The translations under genes were made by a program, and so were the position numbers. This document shows, in pieces, positions 17,311-24,043 of a stretch of DNA of 24,604 nt (its first letter is position 1; every line of letters starts with the position of its first letter). The notes under the pieces were generated by a model, which worked only from the letters and a program-made list of their open reading frames with translations, was not told the origin of the DNA and did not search any database. Origin of the DNA: a virus; IMG/VR virus record IMGVR_UViG_3300031659_000090, positions 1 through 24,604 of that record. One strand, given 5' to 3'.

Positions 17311-17766
17311 CTATACAACACGCAGCTTATAATTTCCACCCACAACATCATATCCGAGTTTCTGGAGCATACCCCCAGTTTTCTCGGCACTTAGCCCACT
17401 CGAAACACCCATGCAAACTTCGGCAGCGCTGTGGTCTTTGGCCCATTTTTCGAAGGCACGTAGCAACTGCAGGCCTACTCTAGAGCCTCTACTTTGTGGA
17501 GACACATACCACAGTGTGTCGGATGCTATCAAGTCTGTACCGAAATAATGCTCTCCGATAGAACCTAACAGCACTCCCGTGTAGTCGCCATTGGCAAAAC
17601 CGACATAGGCGAAGAACTTATCGGGGTTAGATATGAAGCGATGCACCATGTTCCCAGACTTGATCGGGTTGTAGTCGAAGTCCCGGTACACACTCTCTTG
17701 GTGCATCTGGTACCCCAGCACTACAACCGCTGCTATATCGTCTTCTTCTATTGGTCTGATAGGCAT
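17311..17766 (-). CDS. GNAT-family N-acetyltransferase
   Basis: The 151-residue protein has the size and layout of a single GNAT domain. The N terminus MPIRPIEEDDIAAVVVL gives the first strand and helix. The acetyl-CoA binding motif A is LWYVSPQSRGSRVGLQLL (about residues 85-102), where PQSRGSRVG is the pyrophosphate-binding loop and the following helix is LLRAFEKWAK. A later strand (AEVCMGVS) and GGMLQKLGYDVVGGNYKL close the fold. It would transfer an acetyl group to an amine; the substrate is not deducible. It sits six bases after the endolysin stop and before the virion genes. Phage GNATs in late operons are known but poorly understood; a virion protein, envelope precursor or host protein are all possible targets. 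Confidence 0.88.
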   Translation of the reverse strand: MPIRPIEEDDIAAVVVLGYQMHQESVYRDFDYNPIKSGNMVHRFISNPDKFFAYVGFANGDYTGVLLGSIGEHYFGTDLIASDTLWYVSPQSRGSRVGLQLLRAFEKWAKDHSAAEVCMGVSSGLSAEKTGGMLQKLGYDVVGGNYKLRVV

Positions 17767-17772
17767 AACCTA

Positions 17773-18228
17773 CTACACCACTAATTCGAAGTGAGGTCCA
17801 TCAATGAAAGGACGCCGGTTCTGTGAGCGGCGCTCATCAATGTAGCTGTTCATAGCATCTTCCATAGTGCCACCGTGAAACTGGGCTATGTTTGATACCG
17901 TCCACGCTGCGCCCCAACGGATTGGAACGTCAACTTCACGAGCGGCTTCGGCCATAGCGTCAGCAATGTCATCGTAAAGATTTAATTCCCAAGACCCACG
18001 CGATCCAATATACGCCATTAAGTCAACGGCATGCCCGTCAAGATGTTTACTTTTCATGGTTTGAGACGCGCCTTTTTCAACCAAGGCACGTTGCTCTTCC
18101 AGAGTTCTCATACCGCAAATGACGCCGAAGTCGATTTTAGACTTGTGGATAGCCAGCTTAACGACGCCAACAAGACGCTCATCTAAGCCGTCTAGCCTAT
18201 CAAGGCTACGCTGTGATAACTTGTACAT
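17773..18228 (-). CDS. Endolysin: M15-family peptidase (L-Ala-D-Glu / D-Ala-D-Ala endopeptidase type)
   Basis: The 151-residue protein matches single-domain M15 (VanY/CwlK-like) peptidases that cleave the peptide stems of peptidoglycan. Zinc ligands are readable: SKHLDGHAVDL gives the SxHxxGxAxD motif with H66 and D69 (H62 just before), and GPHFEL near the C terminus supplies H146. Upstream, DFGVICGMRTLEEQRALVEKG is the usual CwlK-like segment preceding the zinc site. No signal peptide or membrane segment is present, so release across the inner membrane must depend on a holin. It is coupled by a TAATG overlap to the preceding holin gene (18228). Length is normal and no key residue is missing. 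It is the clear host-lysis enzyme of this phage. Confidence 0.93.
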   Translation of the reverse strand: MYKLSQRSLDRLDGLDERLVGVVKLAIHKSKIDFGVICGMRTLEEQRALVEKGASQTMKSKHLDGHAVDLMAYIGSRGSWELNLYDDIADAMAEAAREVDVPIRWGAAWTVSNIAQFHGGTMEDAMNSYIDERRSQNRRPFIDGPHFELVV

Positions 18229-18617
18229 TACTTCTTTCCTCCAAAAAACTTAGTTGCTGACCTTACGGCAAAGCTACTGGCTACAATTACACCTAACGTG
18301 TATTGATACCAATCTGGCATGGTGGACAAAGCGTCGAACCCATCGGCCACCGTCTTCCTACCCCATTCCCCGCAGAACGAGAGTATGAGCGGGATACTGA
18401 AAAGGCCCACAAGATACTCATCTTTCCACGAGTTCTGAGTTCCCTGCGCCATGATACGCTCCCAATCGGCCTCAGACGTAGCAGCGGAGAGCATGATCTT
18501 TGCCTTCGCATCAGCCTCAGAAACCTTCATGCGTGTCTCAGCGGCTTTCGTTTCGACCTTAGAGGATAACCATGTACCCGCAAGAGAGCCTATCGGTCCT
18601 AGTAGAGCTTGTAACAT
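18228..18617 (-). CDS. Holin, three-transmembrane GTA-type
   Basis: The 129-residue protein resembles the GTA holin 3TM family (PF11351). It has an N-terminal hydrophobic segment (about 1-16), a charged alpha-helical part (KVETKAAETRMKVSEADAKA), the signature NSWKDEYLVGLFSIPLIL with a membrane helix at about 68-85, then MPDWYQYTLGVIVASSFAVRS as the last membrane helix (about 103-120). The end is basic (KFFGGKK). It would form lesions in the inner membrane to release the endolysin encoded immediately downstream, to which it is coupled by TAATG. It is likewise coupled to the 64-residue membrane protein upstream (18617). Family recognition is by motif, not search. Confidence 0.88.
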   Translation of the reverse strand: MLQALLGPIGSLAGTWLSSKVETKAAETRMKVSEADAKAKIMLSAATSEADWERIMAQGTQNSWKDEYLVGLFSIPLILSFCGEWGRKTVADGFDALSTMPDWYQYTLGVIVASSFAVRSATKFFGGKK

Positions 18618-18811
18618 TATTTAGACTCCTTACCCATCCAAATGCCAAATGACCCTGTAAAGGCCCCAGTTACGACTGATATTAGACCCGCCTGTGATAC
18701 TGACAGGTCCGGTTGCGAGAGCGCCCATTCTAGGCAGCGTATATACATAATGGTTGTCACCAGCATCATCAGACGTGGTAAAACTTTCCACTCATCAAGT
18801 CTTGTTGCCAT
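18617..18811 (-). CDS. Small two-TM membrane protein, second holin or holin partner
   Basis: The 64-residue protein has AAGGAG eight bases before its ATG. It has two predicted membrane helices, about 11-31 (LPRLMMLVTTIMYIRCLEWAL) and 40-59 (QAGLISVVTGAFTGSFGIWM), joined by a short polar turn and ending in KESK. Size, topology and position directly before a three-TM holin and endolysin fit a holin, antiholin or pinholin role. The helices with small residues (G, A, S, T) near the C terminus could self-associate. No experimental family is recognised with certainty. The stop overlaps the next start (TAATG). Confidence 0.82.
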   Translation of the reverse strand: MATRLDEWKVLPRLMMLVTTIMYIRCLEWALSQPDLSVSQAGLISVVTGAFTGSFGIWMGKESK

Positions 18812-18926
18812 CTTCTATACTCCTTGCGTACGCAATCGCGTACCTCTTGTGGTGCGTTATTATAACAACTTCCCCATGCTTGTCATATACAACGTAGTCA
18901 CCCTTCTTGTTCCGGTACAATTTCAA
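18795..18926 (-). CDS. Possible 43-residue protein with non-ATG (TTG) start
   Basis: This frame bridges the gap between the 57-residue and 64-residue genes. It reads LYRNKKGDYVVYDKHGEVVI followed by ITHHKRYAIAYARS and ends NKT, a plausible small beta-plus-helix protein. It lacks ATG or GTG; the available starts are TTG at 18926 or 18920, after in-frame stops just upstream. No Shine-Dalgarno sequence is evident, so expression would depend on coupling to the overlapping 57-residue gene (stop at 18898). The stop lies 17 bases inside the next gene. It could be a real coupled gene with a rare start, or the decayed end of one. Function unknown. Confidence 0.42.
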   Translation of the reverse strand: MKLYRNKKGDYVVYDKHGEVVIITHHKRYAIAYARSIEDGNKT

Positions 18927-19071
18927 AGCAATACGTCACTATGTTGGAGTTGGTAATAAGCACCTTTGCGTCGTCTTTTGCCCTAGCGCACTCGCCGCTG
19001 GATACAAACTGACCAAGCTCAAAATGAGCGACATTGTTGTTGATTATCTGAAACCAAATGAGAACCCACAT
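18898..19071 (-). CDS. Small protein with N-terminal hydrophobic helix, lysis block
   Basis: The 57-residue product starts at the ATG at 19071, which overlaps the previous stop as TGATG and has GGAG eight bases upstream. ATG codons further upstream (19077, 19149) are too close to that site or lie deep inside the previous gene. The N terminus MWVLIWFQIINNN is hydrophobic and could be a signal or anchor. The rest (FELGQFVSSGECARAKDDAK, then VTYCFEIVPEQEG) is polar with two cysteines, C28 and C48, that might pair outside the cytoplasm. I recall similar short Cys-containing proteins in marine phage lysis regions, but have no function for them. Confidence 0.7.
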   Translation of the reverse strand: MWVLIWFQIINNNVAHFELGQFVSSGECARAKDDAKVLITNSNIVTYCFEIVPEQEG

Positions 19072-19538
19072 CACCATTTCTCCATGTAGCGACCAAGTAC
19101 AAAAATAAGTGCGACCATACCACTTACTGCAAACAGACAACCCACGCATATCATTACTATTTCGACCAACTCTTCGCGTTCTTTTTCACGTTGTTTTTGT
19201 GCGGCCCTGCGAGCCTTACGGGCTTCGGCCTGATATAATTGCCACTTGTCCCAAGTGCCGGGAGGCCCGTACAATCTGCACCAAGACTCCAGTTCACGGC
19301 GCTGTTCTTGAATATTTTCAAGAGCTTGGAACTCTTCCCAGTCGCCCTCCGACCCGCCAGTTATGGCTGTTATTGGAGAATTCTTTTTACGCTTTACCGC
19401 TTCCTTTAGTTCGTCTTCGGCGGATAAGAATTTACCAACTTGGCCGATAATCCCGCCAACCTCACGCCCATTCTCAAGGCATTTCTTGATAACTCCGTAG
19501 GCTGCGTTTGCTGCCATGATGGTTTCAAGGACTGCCAT
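19071..19538 (-). CDS. Membrane-anchored coiled-coil protein of the lysis block, function unknown
   Basis: The 155-residue protein has a modestly hydrophobic N terminus (VLETIMAANAAYGVIKKCLE), a segment rich in Lys/Glu (about 41-54), the conserved-looking CRLYGPPGTWDKWQLYQAEA (87-106), then a basic helix RKARRAAQKQREKEREE. One strong membrane helix follows at about 124-148 near the C terminus, ending YMEKW. From memory, proteins with the ELxxWxxLYG...F/YQAEARKAR pattern are widespread in phages and unnamed. A C-terminal anchor with a cytoplasmic helical body suggests membrane association late in infection. A spanin role is not supported, because the orientation and lack of a lipobox do not match. 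Its stop overlaps the next start. Confidence 0.82.
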   Translation of the reverse strand: MAVLETIMAANAAYGVIKKCLENGREVGGIIGQVGKFLSAEDELKEAVKRKKNSPITAITGGSEGDWEEFQALENIQEQRRELESWCRLYGPPGTWDKWQLYQAEARKARRAAQKQREKEREELVEIVMICVGCLFAVSGMVALIFVLGRYMEKW

Positions 19539-19544
19539 AGCATG

Positions 19545-19784
19545 TTACCGCTCCATTAACCGGTCTATTTTTTCTTCCAGCTTGTCGAACTTGTTCATAA
19601 TCTGCATCAAAACTTGATTACTGTCGGCCTTGCTAACATAATCACGACCAAACTCTTCGCGAGTTCTGTTCAGCAGAATGGTAACGCGTTTTATTTCTTC
19701 GTGTTGGGATTTAAGCCACCAACCTAGGCCGCTAATTACTACGGCAAAAAGTATATTCAAGAGTAAGTCCATTTCCATTTCCAT
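19545..19784 (-). CDS. Small membrane protein with C-terminal coiled coil (Rz-like topology)
   Basis: The 79-residue protein has an N-terminal membrane helix at about 7-24 (LLLNILFAVVISGLGWWL) followed by a long charged helix that ends in a coiled coil (FDKLEEKIDRLMER). This is the topology of an inner-membrane spanin subunit or a phage membrane-anchored coiled-coil protein. Three in-frame ATGs occur at 19784, 19778 and 19772. I chose the first, because it overlaps the stop of the preceding 27-residue gene as TAATG; the third is also plausible. No outer-membrane lipoprotein partner is visible, so a spanin call is tentative. Confidence 0.78.
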   Translation of the reverse strand: MEMEMDLLLNILFAVVISGLGWWLKSQHEEIKRVTILLNRTREEFGRDYVSKADSNQVLMQIMNKFDKLEEKIDRLMER

Positions 19785-19867
19785 TAGAACACGCTACCGC
19801 CTATAGGGGCGGGGGCCGTAATAGGCACGGATACATCTTTACGCTCAGGAGTTTCTTTATCAGTCAT
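19784..19867 (-). CDS. 27-residue mini-protein between tail and lysis genes
   Basis: An ATG at 19867 overlaps the stop of the upstream 84-residue gene as ATGA, and the TAA at 19784-19786 overlaps the next start as TAATG. It therefore exactly tiles an otherwise empty gap. The product begins MTDKETPERKDVSVP and ends in a proline/glycine stretch, APAPIGGSVF. The N terminus is charged, with no membrane segment. The tight double overlap is the main evidence of translation. Function is unknown; a short virion peptide or a coupling leader for the following membrane protein are possibilities. Confidence 0.6.
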   Translation of the reverse strand: MTDKETPERKDVSVPITAPAPIGGSVF

Positions 19868-20118
19868 ACCACTATCCTCAGTTCACCTGTTGAAGTTTTA
19901 TACACATCATTTACGGCAAGTCCGCCAGTAAGAGCCGCAGCGTTGTTCGCAAATACAGAAAGACCCGTCAAGTTAAGTGTGTACGCTCTGATAGGCCCGG
20001 GGTTTGCTAGTTGCTGAGCGTACACAGAAAAAGACCGCGTAATCTGTGACGTATAGGTTTGGCTATACTCAGCTGGGGCTTGGGCAAAGAATGGTACAAC
20101 AGCGTTACTTACCGACAT
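19864..20118 (-). CDS. Small structural-type protein following the tail nozzle gene
   Basis: The 84-residue product is coupled to the preceding tail gene by a TAATG overlap at 20118 and to the next mini-gene by ATGA. It is rich in Ala, Thr, Ser and Asn with short beta-prone segments: YSQTYTSQITRSFSVYAQQL, then YTLNLTGLSVFANNAAALTG, ending in VYKTSTGELRIVV. There is no charge-rich or membrane segment. Composition and location suggest a tail or virion accessory protein made together with the nozzle protein. No family is recognised. Confidence 0.78.
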   Translation of the reverse strand: MSVSNAVVPFFAQAPAEYSQTYTSQITRSFSVYAQQLANPGPIRAYTLNLTGLSVFANNAAALTGGLAVNDVYKTSTGELRIVV

Positions 20119-21983
20119 TACCTTCTCCCGTCGGGTCTTAGGTCAATACGTGTCGTCCCAAGTCTCCACTGAGTGTTTACTTGGTTGGACTCCACTTTTA
20201 TAGAAACCGCGCGTCCTCGTACCCGAACGTCAAGTTGCTCAGTATATTGCTCTACCGGACTAGCTACAGTGCGAACGGTGTTTCCGCTCTGGGTCTGTGT
20301 GGTGCCGCTACCGGGATAAGTCCGTGCATTTAGCGTGAACGTAGCCAGCGGATCGCCCGTAGAGTTTCTAAAGCCTATGTCGGGCATGATTCGTTTAACG
20401 GACATAAATTGCTGCCCATCCCCGATATCAACGCCGCTTGACTCGATGTAACTGTTGATTGGGCTTGGGGGGTTCGTACTTCCATCGGAAAAACCGTTTT
20501 CTTGGAAGTAGATGTTGCCGTCAGGGGATGCAGCGATAGGGAAACCAGAAACGCCGCTCTGATCCCAAGCGGTACGATCAATAGTACCGTAAAACCATAG
20601 GTTATCGGCGTAGTTATACACAACGTAGCGGTCGTTATTTTCGCTAGATGCAGATGGGTAAAACCACCAAACCTCGTTAAATTCGGTGTTGCTGCCCGCC
20701 GTGACCTTACTAAGCTGGGAAGTGTTTACATTATCAAATACGTATTCTTCCACAGGGCACGGTATAAGGCTTACGTTACCATCGTAACGGTAAAACACAT
20801 CGTTACCCATCCAGTAAACAGCGTCTCCAATGGCTACAGCAGCGTTCTGGCCCAATATAGAAGTGTTAGTCGATACCTCGCTTAGACCAAAGGTAAACGG
20901 ATCACCGATATACTGCAGGGCGCTAACTGATCTATCAGTAAATACGACAACCTGCTGTTTTGTCTGCACGGCTGCTACGATTTTGGAACCCGTACCAATA
21001 CGCAATTCACCAGCAGTGGTGGTAGGCGATGCGTTCCAAACAGTAAAGCTCTCCTGAGTAGAGAACCGTATGGTTAAAGGGTCTAGAACACCGGGGTCGT
21101 CTTCTGGGTCGCAGCCAAACGCCATAACGTGACGATCTCGTTCGGAAACCAGCACAATATTAGCTACTTGAGGTTGAGCACTACCACTTACACTGGTAAT
21201 GTTTACAGCACGGGAAGATGTCCCTGCAGAGGTGTCCCAGTAGTAAATGCCCCCACCACGGGGGTTTGCCAAAAGGTCTTCACCAAAATTATCCATAGAC
21301 CAAAGTCGGAGACTAGCCCCCGGGATAGTGACGGAAGCCGCAGAGTTCCAAGCCCCACGCCCCCAAACACCCGCGCCCCAACCGCTACCCGAAGCTGCCG
21401 AGTCCAGACCAACGTTGATCTGGTACGCTGCAACCACAGAAGACCCGCCGCCCGTTGCAACGGACGTGGCGGTCCCACCAGTATCTACAATATAGGTATT
21501 AGCGTTTACGACCTCAATAACTTGTTGTTCTTGGTTTATTTGAGCCGCCGTTATACCGCCTACGGTGGTAGCTCCAGAGAACGTCACATAGTCCCCAAGA
21601 AAAACTCCGTTGTTTGAGTCGGTAATTCTTATATACCCATTGCCGGAGGGATTCCCCGAATTGATCGTTTGGATGGGGTTTGCTCCGAGAGTGACGGTGC
21701 GGCGAATGGGCGTAATGTCTACAGGTTGAGCACCATCTAAGACGTAGAGCTTTATATTAGTCCCCGCACCGACAAGTCTAGTTCCTATTAAATTTGTCCA
21801 AGGGTGAAGATCACGGCACGTCCCAAGCATCGTAGAACTCGTCAGCTTAGTCCACCCGCCGATTGTCTCAGGCATGCCCAAACGAAATCTTATCTTGTCG
21901 CCGTCACGCCACCCACCTTCGTTGGTGTAGTCCGTAGCATCTTGCACGATACCCGGGCGGAACTGGAGCTTTTGTAGTGGCAT
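20118..21983 (-). CDS. Tail nozzle / packaged-DNA stabilisation protein, P22 gp10-like
   Basis: The 621-residue protein has GGAGG before its ATG. The N terminus MPLQKLQFRPGIVQDATDYT, then NEGGWRDGDKIRFRLGMPET (21-40) and IGGWTKL, is, as I recall, a recurrent signature of a podovirus tail protein annotated as structural or gp10-like. The body is all-beta-like, with repeated segments such as GDYVTFSGATTVGGITAAQI, GDAVYWMGNDVFYRYDG and VVYNYADNLWFYGTIDRTAW that resemble propeller blades. In P22, gp10 forms the tail hub between portal adaptor and needle; in T7 the counterpart nozzle is gp12. It supports short-tailed (podovirus) morphology. The match to P22 gp10 is inferred from architecture and was not searched. 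Confidence 0.82.
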   Translation of the reverse strand: MPLQKLQFRPGIVQDATDYTNEGGWRDGDKIRFRLGMPETIGGWTKLTSSTMLGTCRDLHPWTNLIGTRLVGAGTNIKLYVLDGAQPVDITPIRRTVTLGANPIQTINSGNPSGNGYIRITDSNNGVFLGDYVTFSGATTVGGITAAQINQEQQVIEVVNANTYIVDTGGTATSVATGGGSSVVAAYQINVGLDSAASGSGWGAGVWGRGAWNSAASVTIPGASLRLWSMDNFGEDLLANPRGGGIYYWDTSAGTSSRAVNITSVSGSAQPQVANIVLVSERDRHVMAFGCDPEDDPGVLDPLTIRFSTQESFTVWNASPTTTAGELRIGTGSKIVAAVQTKQQVVVFTDRSVSALQYIGDPFTFGLSEVSTNTSILGQNAAVAIGDAVYWMGNDVFYRYDGNVSLIPCPVEEYVFDNVNTSQLSKVTAGSNTEFNEVWWFYPSASSENNDRYVVYNYADNLWFYGTIDRTAWDQSGVSGFPIAASPDGNIYFQENGFSDGSTNPPSPINSYIESSGVDIGDGQQFMSVKRIMPDIGFRNSTGDPLATFTLNARTYPGSGTTQTQSGNTVRTVASPVEQYTEQLDVRVRGRAVSIKVESNQVNTQWRLGTTRIDLRPDGRR

Positions 21984-22004
21984 TATAAACCTCCGGCGGA
22001 CTTA

Positions 22005-22838
22005 TTATGAAATTGTTGCGGCACTGCCCACGTTACCCGTAACAGTCAGATTCCCTGACCCGTCTATCCGCATGACATTTGTACCTGCGTACGAGAACGT
22101 AAGATTAGCGCCAGAGGCTGTAGCGACCCAGCTTTGAGTGCCCCCTGTAACGGTTAAAGGCGAAACGAACGTAGGGGCAGTGGTGATGTCGTCGAGCTGC
22201 GTTTGAATAGCAGACGAGACTCCATCTACATACCCAAGCTCTACAGCCGTCAGTGTAGCAGGGATACCGTCAAGAACATTTAACTCCGCAGTAGTCGAAG
22301 TCATGCTTGTCAACACATTCAACTCCGCCGTGGACGAGGTCATGTTGTCAAGAACATTTAACTCTGCCGCCGAAGCAGTGACTATGGTGCCACCTAATAT
22401 CAAAGAACCCAGACTTAAATTTCCGGTAATGTCACTAACATTCGAAGTTGAACCGTCACCTGCGCAGGATACAATTTTAGTCGTATTCCCCGGGATATTA
22501 ACGCGGGAACCGCCAGAAGCTCCTTGATTAATTTGCACTGTTACTGAGGTGTTATTCCGCATAATATACACATGTTCAGCGTTGTTTGGTGCAACCGTAA
22601 GAACATGCCCGTTAGTAGGGCTACCGGACAACTCCAGTACTTTAAAATGCCCTGTCGAAACCTGACCGTCTGAAATAGTAAGTGTGCTGCTGGAACCCGA
22701 AAGCCCTAACTGACCTACACCGTTAGTGATACGGTCTATAATTTCCATATTGGTATTTACGGTGTTGCCCCATGTGGCGGACTGTTCGCCGTTAGCAGGC
22801 AGCTCTATGCCTGTGTTATCTGTAAATGTACTAGGCAT
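22005..22838 (-). CDS. Tail fibre-like protein with AELNVL repeats
   Basis: The 277-residue protein begins MPSTFTDNTGIELPANGEQS followed by TWGNTVNTNMEIID, the usual N-terminal adaptor of many phage tail fibre or appendage proteins. A beta-rich domain follows (about 40-135). Then come three 13-residue repeats around AELNVL (DNMTSST, TSMTSTT, DGIPAT) and VELGYVDGVSSAIQTQLDDI, typical of fibrous trimeric shafts. The C-terminal part (WVATASGANLTFSYAGTNVM) is short, so the receptor-binding tip may be elsewhere. Virion location and host contact are inferred. It lies between the next fibre-like gene upstream and the tail nozzle gene. Confidence 0.85.
   Translation of the reverse strand: MPSTFTDNTGIELPANGEQSATWGNTVNTNMEIIDRITNGVGQLGLSGSSSTLTISDGQVSTGHFKVLELSGSPTNGHVLTVAPNNAEHVYIMRNNTSVTVQINQGASGGSRVNIPGNTTKIVSCAGDGSTSNVSDITGNLSLGSLILGGTIVTASAAELNVLDNMTSSTAELNVLTSMTSTTAELNVLDGIPATLTAVELGYVDGVSSAIQTQLDDITTAPTFVSPLTVTGGTQSWVATASGANLTFSYAGTNVMRIDGSGNLTVTGNVGSAATIS
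22269..22385. repeat. Three 39-bp tandem repeats coding for fibre shaft
   Basis: Copies begin near 22269, 22308 and 22347 with an exact 39-bp period; two share GTCAAGAACATTTAACTC. They encode the repeated AELNVL units of the fibre-like protein. In-frame periodicity keeps the gene open if copies are gained or lost. Confidence 0.85.
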
Positions 22839-22847
22839 TGGTCATCC

Positions 22848-23729
22848 TCATGCTGCTATCCCCGTCCAAACCGTACTCGGAGTAGGGTTTACACCCGTCC
22901 AAGTGTTCCCGGGATTTGGTATAATTGGCCCCCAAACAACGGCAACCCCTATCTCGCCTTGAGCTACCACTCCGAAAGGTATTACTACCGCTGTCCCTGT
23001 TGTTACTACCGATCCTACACTACCTGTAGCAGAAACTCCAGTTACATCTACGTCAGCGCCCGCGTCTACCACAACGAAGTCGGCGTTTACTACCGCCGTG
23101 CCAGATACACCTGCTACACTGAACGCGGCGGTCCCTGTAATCGTCGGACTTCCGACTTCGCCTGTACTCTGGACTCCGTCAGGGAAGACGTTAGCCGTGC
23201 CCACAAGAATAACCGTGCCTATCGCGCCTGTAGCCGCAACATTAGTTACTGGCACAACGATATTTTCCGTTGCGAATATTGTGACCTCGTCCACAGCGCC
23301 TGCAGCTGCAACGCCAGTAATAGCAAAAACAGCGTTGCCTTTTACTGTTGGAGAACCAAGAACACCAGATAGTTGTGGTGAGGTTACTGCTATATTGGCA
23401 GTGCCCACTGCCGTAGTTGATCCAACCGCAGACGTAGCGGAAACACCCGTAACTGCGACCCCCGCGCTCGCAGCGGCGGTTATTGAGCCAACAAGCCCGT
23501 TCAACTGATCTATAGCAAACGTGCCTGTCGCACCCGCGTCTACCACTACGGTATCGGGATTAACTAGAGCGGTCCCCTCTACGGACCCAAGCGTTAGACC
23601 GATCTGATCCCCAGTAACTGTAACAGAACCAACGGCGGTTGTCCCCACAACACCTGTAGGGATAAACAGAAGCTCGCCGCTGCCCGCATCGGCAAGGGCT
23701 GCACCAGAAAAGGGGGCAAAACCTAGCAT
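22848..23729 (-). CDS. Repetitive fibre/appendage-like protein with about 22-residue beta repeats
   Basis: The 293-residue protein has TAAGGA upstream of the ATG. After the short N terminus MLGFAPFSGAALADAGSGEL it is almost entirely repeats of about 22-24 residues built on VTGVSATGxVGSVxxxGTAxV. There are at least seven copies, some with an inserted VVVDAGA motif. The C terminus changes to NPGNTWTGVNPTPSTVWTGI. The composition is Val/Gly/Thr/Ala with almost no Lys or Arg, as in extended beta-helical or beta-solenoid appendages. I recall similar repeats in tail fibre or decorating proteins of marine phages. It probably forms a rod-like virion appendage; adhesion to the host surface is inference. 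Confidence 0.8.
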   Translation of the reverse strand: MLGFAPFSGAALADAGSGELLFIPTGVVGTTAVGSVTVTGDQIGLTLGSVEGTALVNPDTVVVDAGATGTFAIDQLNGLVGSITAAASAGVAVTGVSATSAVGSTTAVGTANIAVTSPQLSGVLGSPTVKGNAVFAITGVAAAGAVDEVTIFATENIVVPVTNVAATGAIGTVILVGTANVFPDGVQSTGEVGSPTITGTAAFSVAGVSGTAVVNADFVVVDAGADVDVTGVSATGSVGSVVTTGTAVVIPFGVVAQGEIGVAVVWGPIIPNPGNTWTGVNPTPSTVWTGIAA

Positions 23730-23738
23730 TGTAAGTCC

Positions 23739-23773
23739 TTATTCAGGTTTAGTGGGCCAAGTGATGTCTGCAT
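23739..23773 (-). other. Out-of-frame continuation of the small fibre-associated gene
   Basis: The 35 bases after the in-frame stop hold the end of a -1 frame that is open from 23825 to the TAA at 23739-23741 and closes with DADITWPTKPE. The next gene starts nine bases after this stop, in keeping with the tight spacing elsewhere in the operon. It also carries that gene's TAAGGA ribosome site. Confidence 0.55.
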
Positions 23774-24004
23774 CTAACCCGAGTACGGGTTGTCTAAGGG
23801 AACCCCGTCTAATGGTTCTCTTTCTTCAGTGTCATCGACGTAAACACCATTCACAATTTGCTTCCTGAATGGCTCTGGATACGTATCAGACTCCATAGTT
23901 ATAATCGTAGCGTCTTGTGGGCAATTGAAATCAGCGTCTGCCCGTTCACTATAAATTGCTATTATTGACCCATCTGATCTATGGGAAATATAAAAAGTTG
24001 CCAT
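23774..24004 (-). CDS. Small fibre-associated protein (tail assembly chaperone-like), possibly frameshifted at 3' end
   Basis: The frame gives 76 residues, with GGAGG upstream. It begins MATFYISHRSDGSIIAIYSE and contains RKQIVNGVYVDDTEE; the compact acidic fold recalls small tail fibre assembly proteins placed beside fibre genes. It stops at 23774 after PLDNPYSG, leaving a 44-base gap. In the -1 frame from 23825 the sequence is open to a TAA at 23739. It encodes SLRQPVLGLDADITWPTKPE, whose D-x-TWPTKP end also occurs in the truncated gene at 24533-24604. The likely full product would end at 23739, through a programmed shift or a recent indel. Function as chaperone is tentative. Confidence 0.72.
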   Translation of the reverse strand: MATFYISHRSDGSIIAIYSERADADFNCPQDATIITMESDTYPEPFRKQIVNGVYVDDTEEREPLDGVPLDNPYSG

Positions 24005-24043
24005 CGTAAAACCTCCAAAAACTTCTGCACCTAATGTCTTATA

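Noticed and set aside
18898-19149. Longer 83-residue version of the 57-residue lysis-block protein
   Set aside because: The extra N terminus lies in another frame of the upstream membrane protein gene. The 19071 ATG has a TGATG overlap and well-placed GGAG.
22269-23700. Repeats that might suggest a CRISPR array
   Set aside because: Repeats are in-frame and degenerate, and encode fibre shaft motifs; there are no unique spacers of constant length.
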